DNA of 64,000 nt, taken from Stomorhina lunata. Its lineage: Eukaryota > Arthropoda > Insecta > Diptera > Rhiniidae. Positions 11,415 to 23,756 of the stretch are shown piece after piece; positions within the stretch are counted from its first letter, which is position 1; each line of letters starts with the position of its first letter. The position numbers and the translations under genes were made by a program. The DNA is taken from contig OW121742.1 in NCBI GenBank assembly GCA_933228675.1, positions 106,842,940 through 106,906,939 on the forward strand. Direction: 5' to 3'. The notes below the pieces were generated by a model. That model saw only the letters and a program-made list of their open reading frames with translations, searched no databases and was not told the DNA's origin.

Positions 11415-12325
11415 TCATTTTTTTTACTAAGAACTTTTTATATTAAATATGTGACAAAAACTATTTAAATTTGCCTTTTATTGTATATACAGGTAAATTC
11501 GATGATATTTTTTAATATACCTGCAATTTTATAATATAAATTTATTAAAATGTTGAAAATTTCTGTAAAAATATCCATATTAAAAATACTGAAAACTTTT
11601 TTATCGCATGCGATATTTTTTATAACTATACCAAAGACATATTTAACTCGGTATATTTATCTTCACACTCATGTCAGTTTAACTAAAAATAAAACTCCTC
11701 TTCCTATATTGGTAACAAACCACCTTTAACATGAAATATCTTCGAAAAAAATCGACTAAATAAACATTTAATGATTATTGTTTAAAGAAACATAAAAAAA
11801 GAAACAAAAAAAAAATATTAACAAAAAAAATTAACTAAAATCTTTAACAAAAAAAAAAGGAAAATAAAATCTCAAAAAAACATAAATTAAATAAAAAACA
11901 AAAAAATGTATAATAATAAAAATAAGATACAAAACAAAACTTTTTTATAGTAAAAAAAAATATATCGCAAAAAAATCAAAAAAAAACCTTGTAACAGATT
12001 TTTTTTTATTTTATTTCTCGGTTTTTAAGTCAGAAACTAAGAAGAAGAAAAAAATTATAATTTAGCTTAAAATGCATAAAATCTTAAACACAAAACAGAA
12101 AATTAAATAAAATAAAATATATAATAATCAAAAAAAAAAAAAAAATTGGCAAAAAAATAAAGACAAGGTTTTTTTTTATTAAAAAAAAGTTTGACGCCGG
12201 TATTTAAAAAAGATTTAATAAATATTGTAAATATTTGAGGAAATAAATTAATGGAAGAAGATAATTGAAAAAATTAGTAATTTAGTATTTTCAAAGAAAA
12301 TTTTTAAACAATTTTTGTATTTTTA
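11415..12325. other. A+T-rich spacer
   Basis: Dominated by poly-A/poly-T and AAAT words, especially 11,760-12,190. I see no gene, no repeat unit with a stable period and no TIR. Confidence 0.6.
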
Positions 12326-12925
12326 TAGGAAATTTTTCATTTTTTTATAGCAAATTTTAATTTTTTTCTAGGAAATTTTCCTATCTTTATAAGAAATTTT
12401 TCCTATTTTAATAGGGAATTTTTCCTATTTTTATAGGAAATTTTTCCTATTTTTATAGGAAATTTTTCCTATCTTTATAGGAAATTTTTCCTATTTTTAT
12501 AGGAAATTTTTCCTATTTTTATAGGAAATTTTTCCTATTTTTATAGGAAATTTTTCCTATTTTTATAGGAAATTTTTCCTATTTTTATAGGAAATTTTTC
12601 CTATTTTTATAGGAAATTTTTCCTATTTTTATAGGAAATTTTTCCTATTTTTATAGGAAATTTTTCCTATTTTTATAGGAAATTTTTCCTATTTTTATAG
12701 GAAATTTTTCCTATTTTTATAGGAAATTTTTCCTTTTTTTAAAGGAAATTTTTCCTATTTTTATAGGAAATTTTGCCTATTTTTATAGGAAATTTTTCCT
12801 ATTTTTATAGGAAATTTTTCCTATTTTTATAGGAAATTTTTCCTATTTTTATAGGAAATTTTTCCTATTTTTATAGGAAATTTTTCCTAACTTTATAGGA
12901 AATTTTTCCTATTTTTATAGAAAAA
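12326..12925. repeat. 22-bp palindromic satellite
   Basis: About 27 units of aggaaatttttcctattttt-at. The unit combines a GGAAATTTTTCC near-palindrome with a TATTTTTATA spacer. Units are almost identical in the middle and degenerate at both edges. The 31-bp satellite that follows equals this unit plus a 9-bp half-site, so the two are related. Confidence 0.95.
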
Positions 12926-14815
12926 TTAAGACATTTTTTTTTAAATTTCCTATAAAAATAAGAAATGTTTGAAAAAATTTCTATAAAAATAAGAAATTTT
13001 TGCAAAATTTTTTATAAAGATTTGAAATTTTTGAAAAATTGCCTATTAAAATAAGAAATTTTTGAAAAATTTCCTATCAAAATAAGAAATTTTTGAAAAA
13101 TTTCCTATAAAAATAAGAAATTTTTGAAAAAATAACATTAAACATTTTTGAAAATTTTCTTATAAAAATAAGAAATTTAAAAAAAATTCCTATTAAAGAT
13201 AGAAATTTTTGAAAAATTTCCTATCAAAATAAGAAATTTTTGCAAAATTTCCTATAAAAATAAGAAATTTTTGAAAAATTTCCTATAAAAATAAGAAATT
13301 TTTGTAAAATTTCCTATAAAACTAAGAAATTTTTGGAAAATTTCCTATAAACACAAAAAAATTTTTGAAAAATTTTTTATAAAAATAAGAAATTTTTAAA
13401 AAATTTCCTATTAAAGTAAGAAATTTTTAAAAAATTTCCTATAAAAATAAAAAATTTTTGAAAAAATTTCCATAAAAATAAGAAATTTTTGAAAAAAATT
13501 CCCATAAAAATAAGTGATTTTTGAAAAATTTCCTATTGATATAAGAATTTTTTGAAAAAATTCCCATAAAAATTAGTGATTTTTGAAAAATTTCCTATAA
13601 AAATAAGAAATTTTTGAAAAATTTCCTATAAAAATAAGACGTTTTGAAAAATTTCCTATAAAAATAAGAAATTTTTGAAAAATTTCCTATAAAAATAAGA
13701 AATTTTTTTTAAAATTTTCTATTAAAGTAAAAAATTTTTGAAAAATTTCCTATAAAAATAAGATTTTTTTTTAAATTTCCTATAAAACTAAGAAATTTTT
13801 GCTAAAATTACTTTAAACATAAGAAATTTTTGAAATATTTCCTATAAACATAAGAAATTTTTGAAAATTTTCCTATAAAAATAAGGAACTTTTGAAAATT
13901 TTCCTATAAAAATAAGAAATTTTTTAAAAATTTCCTATAAAAATAAGAAATTTTTTAAAAATTTTCTATTAAAGGAAGAAATTTTTGAAAAATTTCCTAT
14001 AAAAATAAGAAAATTTTAAAAAATTTTCCATAAAAATATGATTTTTTTTTAAATTTCCTATAAAAATTAGAAATTTTTGAAAAATTTCCTATAAAAATAA
14101 GAAATTTTTGAAAAATTTCCTATAAAAATAAGAAAATTTTAAAAAATTTCCCATAAAAATATGATTTTTTTTTAAATTTCCTATAAAAATAAGAAATTTT
14201 TGAAAAATTTCCTATAAAAATAAGAAATTTTTGAAAAATTTCCTATAAAAATAAGAAATTTTTGAAAAATTTCCTATAAAAATAAGAAATTTTTGAAAAA
14301 TTTCCTATAAAAATAAGAAATTTTTGAAAAATTTCCTATAAAAATAAGAAATTTTTGAAAAATTTCCTATAAAAATAAGAAATTTTTGAAAAATTTCCTA
14401 TAAAAATAAGAAATTTTTGAAAAATTTCCTATAAAAATAAGAAATTTTTGAAAAATTTTCTATAAAAATAAGAAATTTTTGAAAAATTTCCTATAAAAAT
14501 AAGAAATTTTTGAAAAATTTCCTATAAAAATAAGAAATTTTTGAAAAATTTCCTATAAAAATAAGAAATTTTTTAAAAATTTCCTATAAAACTAAGAAAT
14601 TTTTGAAAAAATTTCTTTAAACATAAGAAATTTTTGAAAAATTCATATAAAAATAAGAAATTTTTTAAAAATTTCCTATAAAAATAATAATTTTTTTAAA
14701 AATTTCCTATAAAACTAAGAAATTTTTGAAAAAATTTCTTTAAACATAACAAATTTTTGAAAAATTTCCTATAAAAATAGAAAATTTATGAAAATTTTCC
14801 AATAAAAAGTCTAAA
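12926..14815 (+). repeat. 31-bp satellite, G-centred polarity
   Basis: Roughly 60 units of the form ctataaaaataag + aaatttttGaaaaatttc. The core GAAATTTTTGAAAAATTTC is palindromic except for its central base, so the strand can be read from G versus C. Here G is on the plus strand. The best-conserved block is about 14,180-14,560; the left part is degenerate. Confidence 0.9.
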
Positions 14816-15128
14816 TTTTTCAAAAATTTCCTATTTTTATAGGAAATTTTTCAAAAATTTCCTATTTGAATAGGAAATTTTTCAAAAATTATTTATGGAA
14901 AATTTTTCAAAAATTTCCTATTTTTATAGGAAATTTTTCAAAAATTTCCTAATTTTATAGGAAATTTTTCAAAAATTTCTTAGTTTTATAGGATATTTTT
15001 CAAAAATGTCTTCTTTTTAGAAGAAATTTTTCAAAAATTTCTTATTTTTGTAGGAAATTTTTCAAAATTTTCTAATTTTTGTAGGAAATTTTTTCAAAAT
15101 TTCTTATTTTAAAGGATATTTTTCAAAA
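14816..15128 (-). repeat. 31-bp satellite, opposite polarity
   Basis: The same 31-bp family with central C on the plus strand (tttttCaaaaattt). It abuts the previous array at about 14,815 with no spacer, forming a head-to-head junction. About ten degenerate units. Confidence 0.85.
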
Positions 15129-15129
15129 C

Positions 15130-16478
15130 AGGATTTAACATTTAATATTCCCAAAACAGCTCAATTACATTTTCATAGGTATAACCACATACCATGTCTA
15201 ATTGGATTTAAAATAATTTTCCGGTGACCTAAAAAGACTCACAAGAAGAAAATATTAGGAGAAAGAAATCAATCAAACTTTTTAAAGAAATCCCTAAATA
15301 ATTCAAAAGAACCTTTAATTCCTACCACCTACATTTAAAGCTACCCCTCCTGACACACACCCACTTTGAAGCATTCCAAAATTAGTCTTGTAATAACCAA
15401 GTTACCAACTCGTTTATAAACCTTTAAGAAAACCAACAGAAAAAAGCTTTAGAACATCGTGAAATATGTGAACACATACAGAGAAAAAAAAATGTTGTAA
15501 TTAAAATGTAAAGAACGAAAAAGGAATAAAAACAAAAAATTCAGAATTAAACCGGGGGAGGATGGAATGAGGAAACCCCCAAAAACCAACAACAACGAAC
15601 AACAAAAAAAATCATTAAAAACACAACCTACATTAACAATAAATTTAGTAGCAGCTAAAGCCGAAATGAATTTTTTCAAGAAAATACTCTTTTGTTAAGG
15701 GGGGGTTTCTAAAGAGAGCGTAAGAGTTTCATACGCTCTCTCTCTCTCTCTTTTTAAACACGGCCAAATTATTTAATGTTTATTTTGAATTATTATGACA
15801 AAAATGATCACATGCTCTAAAAATTGTGTTGAATTCTTTTTTTCTTGTTCGTTAATTTTACTTTTGCTTTCAATATGAAATAATATTTTATTTTGACGTA
15901 GTATTCGCAGTCATCGTTGTCGTCATTCGCCGGCAGCTCCGTTGGCTTTAATGTGTCATTACGTTAAGAAACTAGCAACAACGATACAATAGTAGTGTAA
16001 CGAGGCCGTTTAAACGAGTACTTACGAGCTATAAGTCGCGTTGCTTTCGTCTTGTCGTGTTTATTGCAAACACCAACAAACCAAAACTAAAGTAATAAAG
16101 AAACAGAGCGTCATTTTTCAAAAGCCACTACAGAAAAGGCAAGAGAGGAGGAGCGGTTGGGAGGGAGGGAGGTAGAGTGTTTAGGGCTAAAGAGCATTTT
16201 GGGGGGACCCTAAGTACATGTGAGTAAAATCACGTTTTTCCATACAAAGGGGCATGCCTGAGAGTAAGTGTATGTACGTTCAAAACGAAGAGTATTCGTG
16301 AGTTAGTATTTGAATTTATTTTGTTGTATTTGTTAAAATATTACAAAATAGCTTAATACATGTACATTTGGCTACATACATACTTACGTTGTAGGTACAA
16401 GAGCAAGAGTACTACTATTTTGTACATTTGTTGTCGTAGTCAAGCTCTTGCTGCTCACCGTGATTCAGACCAGCTGTA
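15130..16478. other. Moderate-complexity spacer, no gene recognised
   Basis: Contains ACAAC-rich tracts, a (TC)n run near 15,735-15,753 (ctctctctctctct) and a G-rich patch at 16,145-16,210 (gggagggaggg). A more balanced stretch at 15,900-16,080 resembles upstream or untranslated fly gene sequence. No splice-bounded or conserved open frame could be supported on either strand. Confidence 0.5.
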
Positions 16479-19400
16479 CACAGTGGGGTCTAACGAAAAA
16501 AATGTTTATAAAAAATTTAAAAAAATTTCCCAATTTTATAAGAAATTTTTCAAAAATTTCCTATTTTTTAAAGGAAATTTTTCAAAAATTTTCTATTTTT
16601 TAAAGGAAATTTTTCAAAAATTTTCTATTTTTTAAAGGGAATTTTTCAAAAATATCCTATTTTATAAAATAAATTTTCAAAAATTTCCAATTTTTTAAAG
16701 GAAATTTGTCAAAAATTTCCTATTTTTTTTAAGGAAATTTTTCAAAACTTTGCAAAAATTTCCTAGTTTTTAAAGGAAATTTTGCAAAAATTTCCTATTT
16801 TTTAAAGGAAATTTTAAAAAAATTTCCTATATTTAAAAGGAACTTTTTCAAAAATTTCCTATCTATTAAAGAAAATTGTTCAAAAATCCTCTTAATTTTA
16901 AAGGAAATTTTTTAAAAACTTCTTAAAGGAAAAATTTCCTATTTTTTAAAGGAAATTTTTCAAAAATTTCCTCTTTTTTAAAGGAAATTTTTCAAAATTT
17001 TCCTATTTTTTAAAGGAAATTTTTCAAAAATTTCCTATTTTTTAAAGGAAATTTTTCAAAAATTTCCTATTTTTTAAAGGAAATTTTTAAAAAATTTCCT
17101 ATTTTTTAAAAGAAATTTTTTAAAAATTTCCTATTTTTTAAAGGAAATTTTTCAAAAATGTCCGATTTTTTGGAGGAAATTTTTAAAAAATTCTCTTAAT
17201 TTTAAAAGAATTTTTTCAAAAATTTTTTAATTTTAAAGGAAATTTTTCAAAAATTTTCTATTTTTTAAAGGAAATTTTTCATAAATGTCCTATTTTTTAA
17301 GGAAATTTTTCAAAAATTTCCTATTTTTTAAAGGAAATTTTTCAAAAATTTTTGATTTTTTATAGGAAATTTTTCAGAAATTTTCGATTTTTTATAGGAA
17401 ATTTTTCAAAAATTTCCTATTTTTTAAAGTAAATTTTCAAAAATTTCCTATTTTTTAAAGTAAATTTTTCAAAAATTTCCTATTCTTTAAAGGAAATTTT
17501 TCAAAAATTTCCTATTTTTATAGGAAATTTTTCAAAAATTTCCTATTTTTATAGGAAATTTTTCAAAAATTTCCTATTTTTATAGGAAATTTTTCAAAAA
17601 TTTCCTATTTTTATAGGAAATTTTTTTAAAAATTTCCTATTTTTATAGGAAATTTTTCAAAAATTTCCTATTTTTATAGGAAATTTTTCAAAAATTTCCT
17701 ATTTTTATAGGAAATTTTTCAAAAATTTCCTATTTTTATAGGAAATTTTTCAAAAATTTCCTATTTTTATAGGAAATTTTTCAAAAATTTCCTATTTTTA
17801 TAGGAAATTTTTCAAAAATTTCCTATTTTTATAGGAAATTTTTCAAAAATTTCCTATTTTTATAGGAAATTTTTCAAAAATTTCCTATTTTTATAGGAAA
17901 TTTTTCAAAAATTTCCTATTTTTATAGGAAATTTTTCAAAAATTTCCTATTTTTATAGGAAATTTTTCAAAAATTTCCTATTTTTATACGAAATTTTTCA
18001 AAAATTTCCTATTTTTATAGGAAATTTTTCAAAAATTTCCTATTTTTATAGGAAATTTTTCAAAAATTTCCTATTTTTATAGGAAATTTTTCAAAAATTT
18101 CCTATTTTTATAGGAAATTTTTCAAAAATTTCCTATTTTTATAGGAAATTTTTCAAAAATTTCCTATTTTTATAGGAAATTTTTCAAAAATTCCCTATTT
18201 TTATAGGAAATTTTTCAAAAATTTCCTATTTTTATAGGAAATTTTTCAAAAATTTCCTATTTTTTAAAGGAAATTTTTCAAAAATTTCCTATTTTTTAAA
18301 GGAAATTTTTCAAAAATTTCCTATTTTTTAAAGGAAATTTTTCAAAAATTTCCTATTTTTTAAAGGAAATTTTTCAAAAATTTCCTATTTTTTAAAGGAA
18401 ATTTTTCAAAAATTTCCTATTTTTATAGGAAATTTTTCAAAAATTTCCTATTTTTATAGGAAATTTTTCAAAAATTTCCTATTTTTATAGGAAATTTTTC
18501 AAAAATTTCCTATTTTTATAGGAAATTTTTCAAAAATTTCCTATTTTTATAGGAAATTTTTCAAAAATTTCCTATTTTTATAGGAAATTTTTCAAAAATT
18601 TCCTATTTTTATAGGAAATTTTTCAAAATTTTCCTATTCTTAAAGGAAATTTTTCAAAAATTTCCTATTTTTAAAGGAAATTTTTCAAAAATTTCCCATT
18701 TTTATAGGAAATTTTTCAATAATTTCCCATTTTTATAGGAAATTTTTCAAAAATTTCCTATTTTTTAAAGGAAATTTTCTATAAAAAATTTCCTATTTTT
18801 ATAGGAAATTTTTCAAAAATTTCCTATTTTTATAGGAAATTTTTCAAAAATTTCCTATTTTTATAGGAAATTTTTCAAAAATTTCCTATTTTTATAGGAA
18901 ATTTTTCAAAAATTTCCTATTTTTATAGGAAATTTTTCAAAAATTTCCTATTTTTATAGGAAATTTTTCAAAAATTTCCTATTTTTATAGGAAATTTTTC
19001 AAAATTTTCCTATTCTTAAAGGAAATTTTTCAAAAATTTCCTATTTTTAAAGGAAATTTTTCAAAAATTTCCCATTTTTATAGGAAATTTTTCAATAATT
19101 TCCCATTTTTATAGGAAATTTTTCAAAAATTTCCTATTTTTTAAAGGAAATTTTTCAAAAATTTCCTATTTTTTAAAGGAAATTTTTCAAAAATTTCCTA
19201 TTTTTTAAAGGAAATTTTTCAAAAATTTCCTATTTTTTAAAGGAAATTTTTCAAAAATTTCCTATTTTTATAGGAAATTTTGCAAAAATTTCCTATTTTT
19301 ATAGGAAATTTTTCAAAATTTTCCTATTTTTATAGGAAATTTTTCAAAATTTTCCTATTCTTAAAGGAAATTTTTCAAAAATTTCCTATTTTTAAAGGAA

Positions 19401-19578
19401 ATTTTTCAAAAATTTCCCATTTTTATAGGAAATTTTTCAAAAATTTCCCATTTTTATAGGAAATTTTTTAAAAATTTCCCATTTTTATAGGAAATTTTTC
19501 AAAAATTTCTTATTTTTATAGGAAAATTTTCAAAAATTTCCTATTTTTATAGGAAATTTTTCACTTTACCCCACTGTG
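16479..19578. mobile_element. TIR-bounded element filled with 31-bp satellite
   Basis: The left end CACAGTGGGGT (16,479-16,489) and right end ACCCCACTGTG (19,568-19,578) are perfect 11-bp inverted repeats, with partial matching beyond into an aaaaa tract. They lie directly outside a 3-kb array, and nothing else is enclosed. The CACAGTG start resembles Transib-type heptamers, and CAGTGGGG resembles hAT ends. The target-site duplication that would decide (5 or 8 bp) is not evident, so the class is open. Non-autonomous: no transposase remnant. Confidence 0.6.
16505..19560 (-). repeat. 31-bp satellite array, C-centred polarity
   Basis: About 95 units of aggaaatttttCaaaaattt + cctattttta-t. It is degenerate at 16,505-17,500 (attttttaaagg spacer variants) and nearly uniform at 17,500-18,240. 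Two variant blocks at 18,620-18,770 and 19,005-19,140 share the same order of changes (ttttcctattcttaaagg, then atttcccattttta). They mark a ~380-bp higher-order duplication. Confidence 0.95.
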
Positions 19579-20490
19579 CATTGCATCTCTTAAAGTGACT
19601 CTTCTATAATACAAAACCAATTCCAATGTTCGGCGAGTACACACTCCCGTAGACTATGAAGATTATCATTATTGAATAATGTAATAAGTGAAAGTGTAGC
19701 TCTGCCTTATATCTCTAAAATGTATTTCGTTAATACTCAACAAACGAGCGGAGCGAACCAACTAACGTTCAGTCAGCCCAAACCAACAACTGTCATACAG
19801 CAACTACGTATCAACAACGTCGTCTACTACTGCTACTAGAAGTCTATGGGCTATGAATGTCTGTCACCACTTTATACCAGCTCTGCTTGACCTACTTTTT
19901 GGGCAGAGCACAACAACAACAACGGCATAAAACAACCATAAAACGTTTTACACAACAACAACAACTACAACAGAACAGAAAAACCTCAGAAACAGATTCA
20001 GGTCTATGTTAGAGAGATTAATTTCATTTTCATTTAAATTTTCATCGTTGTCTTCGTTTCTTCTATTTGCTGTCATAAATTAAGGTTAACTGATATTATA
20101 CTGAATATGTAAAAGTACGAGTATGTAAATTAAAGGAAAAAGGGAAAATCACAAGAGCAGTTATACCGTACAAAAAAAAAAAGAGAGTGTGAGAGAGAGT
20201 ATGGGAATTTTCCGTTTTTCAATAAAATTTTATTACGGCTTTAATTCGTATCCTGTAAAAGCCTAGAACGTGAGTTGATTCCTTATGTTTCTATTAGGAA
20301 GAAGAAAGAAAGTGGGTGTTATTTTCTTTACATTTATTGGGTATTTATGTTTTGTTTGTTTTGAAATTAAGGACAGTTTGTGGGAAAATAGGAAACAAAA
20401 GGAAAAGAGATGGTGGAAGAAAAGTTCTTCCTTTTATGTTCTACTTTGTAGGGGGACGTAAATAGCACAAAATCGTTTATAAAGTCATTC
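19579..20490. other. Moderate-complexity spacer, no gene recognised
   Basis: Mixed-composition DNA with CAACAACAAC tracts (19,910-19,965) and an aaaaaaaaaagagag run near 20,172. The stretch 19,745-19,870 is less AT-biased and has TCAGT words like fly initiator or 5'UTR sequence, but no supporting exon is seen. Confidence 0.5.
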
Positions 20491-22640
20491 CTTAGTGTAT
20501 TTCTTCCATTTTCTTATTCATATTCTCTTTCACATCGTATTCCATTGCCTTTTTCACATCCTATTCCATAGTCTCGTCCATATCGTATTCCAAAGTATCT
20601 TCCACATCCTATTCCATTGTCTCTCTCATATATTATTCCATAGTCTCTTCCACGTACAATTTCATAGTCTCCTCCGCATCCTATTCCATAGTTTCTTCCA
20701 TATCCTATTCCATAGTCTCTTTCACATCCTATTCCATAGTTTCTTCCACATCCCATTCCATAGTCTCTTCCACTTCCTATTCCTTAGTCACATCCATATC
20801 CTATTCCATAGTCTGTTCCACTTCCTATTCCTTAGTCTCTTTAACATCCCATTCCATAGTATCCTTCACATCCTCTTTCATAGAATCTTCCACATCCTAT
20901 TCTATAGTCCTTTCCACATCCTATTCCATAGTCTCTTCCACATCCTATTCTATTCTTTCTTCCGCATCTCTTTCAAATCCTATTCCATAGTCTCTTTTAA
21001 ATCCTATTCCATAGTCTATTTCAAATCCTATTCCATAGTAACTTCCACATCCTATTCTATACTTTCTTCCGCATCCCATTCCATAGTCTCTACCACATCA
21101 TATTCCAAAGTGTCCTCCAGATCCTTTTTCATAGCCTCTTTCACATCCTATTCCATAGTCTCTTCCATATCCTATTCCATACTTTCTTCCGCATTCCATA
21201 GTCTCCTCCACATCCTATTCCATAGTATCCTCCACATCCTCTTTCATAGTCTCTTCTACATCCTATTCCATAGTCTCTTTCACATCATAATCCATAGTCT
21301 CTTCGCCATCCTATTCCATAGTCTCTCTATGTCCTATTTCATAGTCTCTTTCACATCCTATTCTATACTTTCTTCCGCATCCCATTCCATAGTCTCTACC
21401 ACATCATATTCCAAAGTGTCCTCCACATCCTCTTTCACATCCTATTCCATAGTCTCTTTCACATCCTAATCCATAGTCTCTTCGACATCCTATTCCATAG
21501 TCTCTTCCTCGTCCTATCCCATAGTCTCTTCCACATCCTATTCCATAGTGACTTCCACATCCTCTTTCATAGTCTCTTCCACATCCTATTTCATAGTCTC
21601 TTCTATATCCTATTCCATAGTCTCTTTCACATCCTAATCCATAGTCTCTTCGACATCCTATTCCATAGTATCTTCCATGTCCTATTTCATAGTCTCTTTC
21701 ACATCCTATTCTATACTTCCTTCCGCATCCCATTCCATAGTCTCTTCCACATCCTATTCCATAGTATCCTCCACATCCTATTCCATAGTCTCTTCCACAT
21801 CCTATTCCATAGTCTCTTCCTCATTCTATTCCATAGTCTCTTCCATATCATATTCAATAGTCTCTTCCACATCCTTTCCCATAGTCTCTTCCACATCCTA
21901 TTTCATAGTCTCTTCCACATCCTATTCTATAGTCTCTTCCACATCCTATTCCACATCCGATTCCGTAGTCTCTTCCACATCTTGTTTCATAGTCTCTTTC
22001 ACATCCTATTCCATAGTCTCTTCCACTTTCTATTCCATAGTATCTTCCACATCCAATTCCATAGTCTCTGCCACATCCTATTCCATAGTCTCTTCCATAT
22101 CCTATTCCATAGTCTCTTCCACATCCTATTCCATAGTCTCTTCCACATCCTATTCCATAGTCTCGTCCACATCCTAATCCATAATCTCTTCCACATTATA
22201 TTCCATAGTATCTTCCATATCCTATTCTATACTTTCTTCCGTATCTTATTCCATAGTCTCTTCCACATCCTATTCCATAGTCTCTTCCATATCCAATTCC
22301 ATTCACTCAACATCCAGTCTCTTCCACATCCTATTCCGTAGTCTTTTCCTCATCCTATTCTATACACTCTTTCACATCCTATTCCTTAGTATTCTCCACA
22401 TCCTATTCCATTGTATCTTCGAGATTCTATACCTTCTTCCGCATCCTATTCCACAGTTTCTTTCGCATCCTATTCCATAGTCTCTTCCACATCCCATTCT
22501 AGAGTCGCTTTCACAACCTATTCCATAGTCTCTTACATCCAATCCTATAGTCTCTTCCAAAATGCTTTTCATAGCCTCGTACATATCTCATTCCATGATC
22601 TCTTCCAAATTATTTTCAAGAGTCTACCCAAAGTATATAG
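20491..22640. repeat. 24-bp degenerate satellite (tccacatcctattccatagtctct-type)
   Basis: About 90 units around cacatcctattccatagtct + cttc. The period is a multiple of three and the unit lacks in-frame stops in several frames. This produces long but meaningless open frames on both strands (octapeptide HILFHSLF on plus, RDYGIGCG on minus). Variant order repeats locally: the block with caaagtgtcctcc occurs at about 21,104 and 21,410. This indicates higher-order duplication of roughly 300 bp. Confidence 0.95.
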
Positions 22641-23755
22641 CATTATATATTCTGTAGTCATTGTGGGTGTTCAAACTGGACCGGAATAGACCAGCCAAAA
22701 TTACACCTGCTGGTCTTCCATCCCTCTCTACTTCAAACCTATTTCAAAAGCCTTAATGCCTTTTTTTATAAATAAATAATTTATTTATGTTCATTATTAT
22801 TAAAAAGCCCAAAAAAGAAACTTTTACTAAGTGAATACAACAAAAAAGAAAAAGGTATACCCAACAAAGAAACTAGAAAGTCACACCAGGAATACTATTG
22901 TGTAAGGTTCGAAAAAATGTGGTTGGTTTCTATCCGAAGAAAAACGCACAAAAAAAAAATTGTATACATTTTTTTTATAAATTTTGTTGTATTTGCTTTC
23001 ATCATCATCAAACAACAAAAAAAAAGTTTTATTTTGTTTGAAATTTTCTACATATTTTGGCTTTTGTTGCCTAAGTTTCTTTTTTTTCATTTTCATAAAT
23101 TCGGTAATATTTTCCTCGACATTCATGACTGACTGTTTGTCTGTCCTCAGATCCGTCCGTCGTGAATATTCAAAATTTGTTTTATGGGTCATGGGGTGTG
23201 TAATTTACAGGCGGTTACATGTTATTGTTTAGTGGGTGGTACAACTTTGGGAAATCAGGTGGTGTTTTTTCGACGAGTTTGGAAAACTCAAATGTTTTTT
23301 TTTTGTTTGTTAATGGTAATGATTGGAACTTGATGCGTTTTTACTACATTTTTCTTCTTCTCTGTTTGGGTACTTATTATTATTCATGTTCGGCTTTATT
23401 TTCAGTTAACAACAGTAATAAACAGTAAACGAGAGCTTTGCAAAAGATGTCGGGGGGTGTGTGTGTGTGTAAGAGTATAACCGTAAAATCCATTATCTGG
23501 AACATGACCTACATTCACAAAAGCAAACAACGACGTAGGACAACAACAAACATGTTAAGTTTACCACAAAAGTATCCTTCTTTATTTTGTGAATGTAGAG
23601 TGTAATGAAGTTTGGAAGAAAATATTTTTCATTTCCGTGTTTAAGTGGACCTAATGAAGAGAACAAATGTTGACAAAATTTTTTTGAAAGGTGGAATGTA
23701 CTTTCAAAATATGAGACTTTTAGGGTACTTTTTGTACTTAAAGGTACTTTTTAAA
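22641..23755. other. Moderate-complexity spacer
   Basis: Contains runs of A and T, a (GT)n microsatellite at about 23,457-23,470 and GTCTGTCC-like words near 23,135. Short overlapping open frames at 22,881-23,428 are low complexity (Phe/Lys-rich) and appear in competing frames. No gene supported. Confidence 0.5.
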
Positions 23756-23756
23756 G

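Larger units (their letters stand above)
1..11415 (-). mobile_element. Foldback-like transposon with satellite-built inverted arms and a MULE/Ulp1 core
   Basis: Two arrays of the same ~179-bp unit lie in opposite orientation and enclose a core of about 3.4 kb with a decayed transposase. Diagnostic variants are mirrored in the same order in both arms. The variant with ccaattaatgctac near 1,693 matches its complement near 9,530. The cttcgttg variant near 1,229 matches near 10,014. The aatgagagctag/ggaacactac unit near 955 matches near 10,250-10,290. Coordinates sum to about 11,240 each time, so the arms are one inverted duplication and not two independent amplifications. The right arm decays at about 11,410, which predicts a left end just outside the window. 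The architecture recalls Foldback/FB-NOF elements of Drosophila, but FB arms there use much shorter units. The left arm is interrupted by a DINE-1-like insertion at 1,911-4,812. Confidence 0.75.

Noticed and set aside
15449..15679. 76-residue minus-strand frame with hydrophobic runs
   Set aside because: Low-complexity Phe/Leu content from poly-A/T DNA, no homology recognised.
19745..19870. TCAGT-type initiator or 5'UTR-like stretch (also 15,900-16,080 and 35,640-35,720)
   Set aside because: Composition is suggestive of fly gene upstream regions, but no exon or downstream promoter element could be supported.
20495..22341. Frames of 100-324 residues with FHSLFHIL or SYSIVSST repeats
   Set aside because: Products of the 24-bp satellite period; competing frames on both strands.
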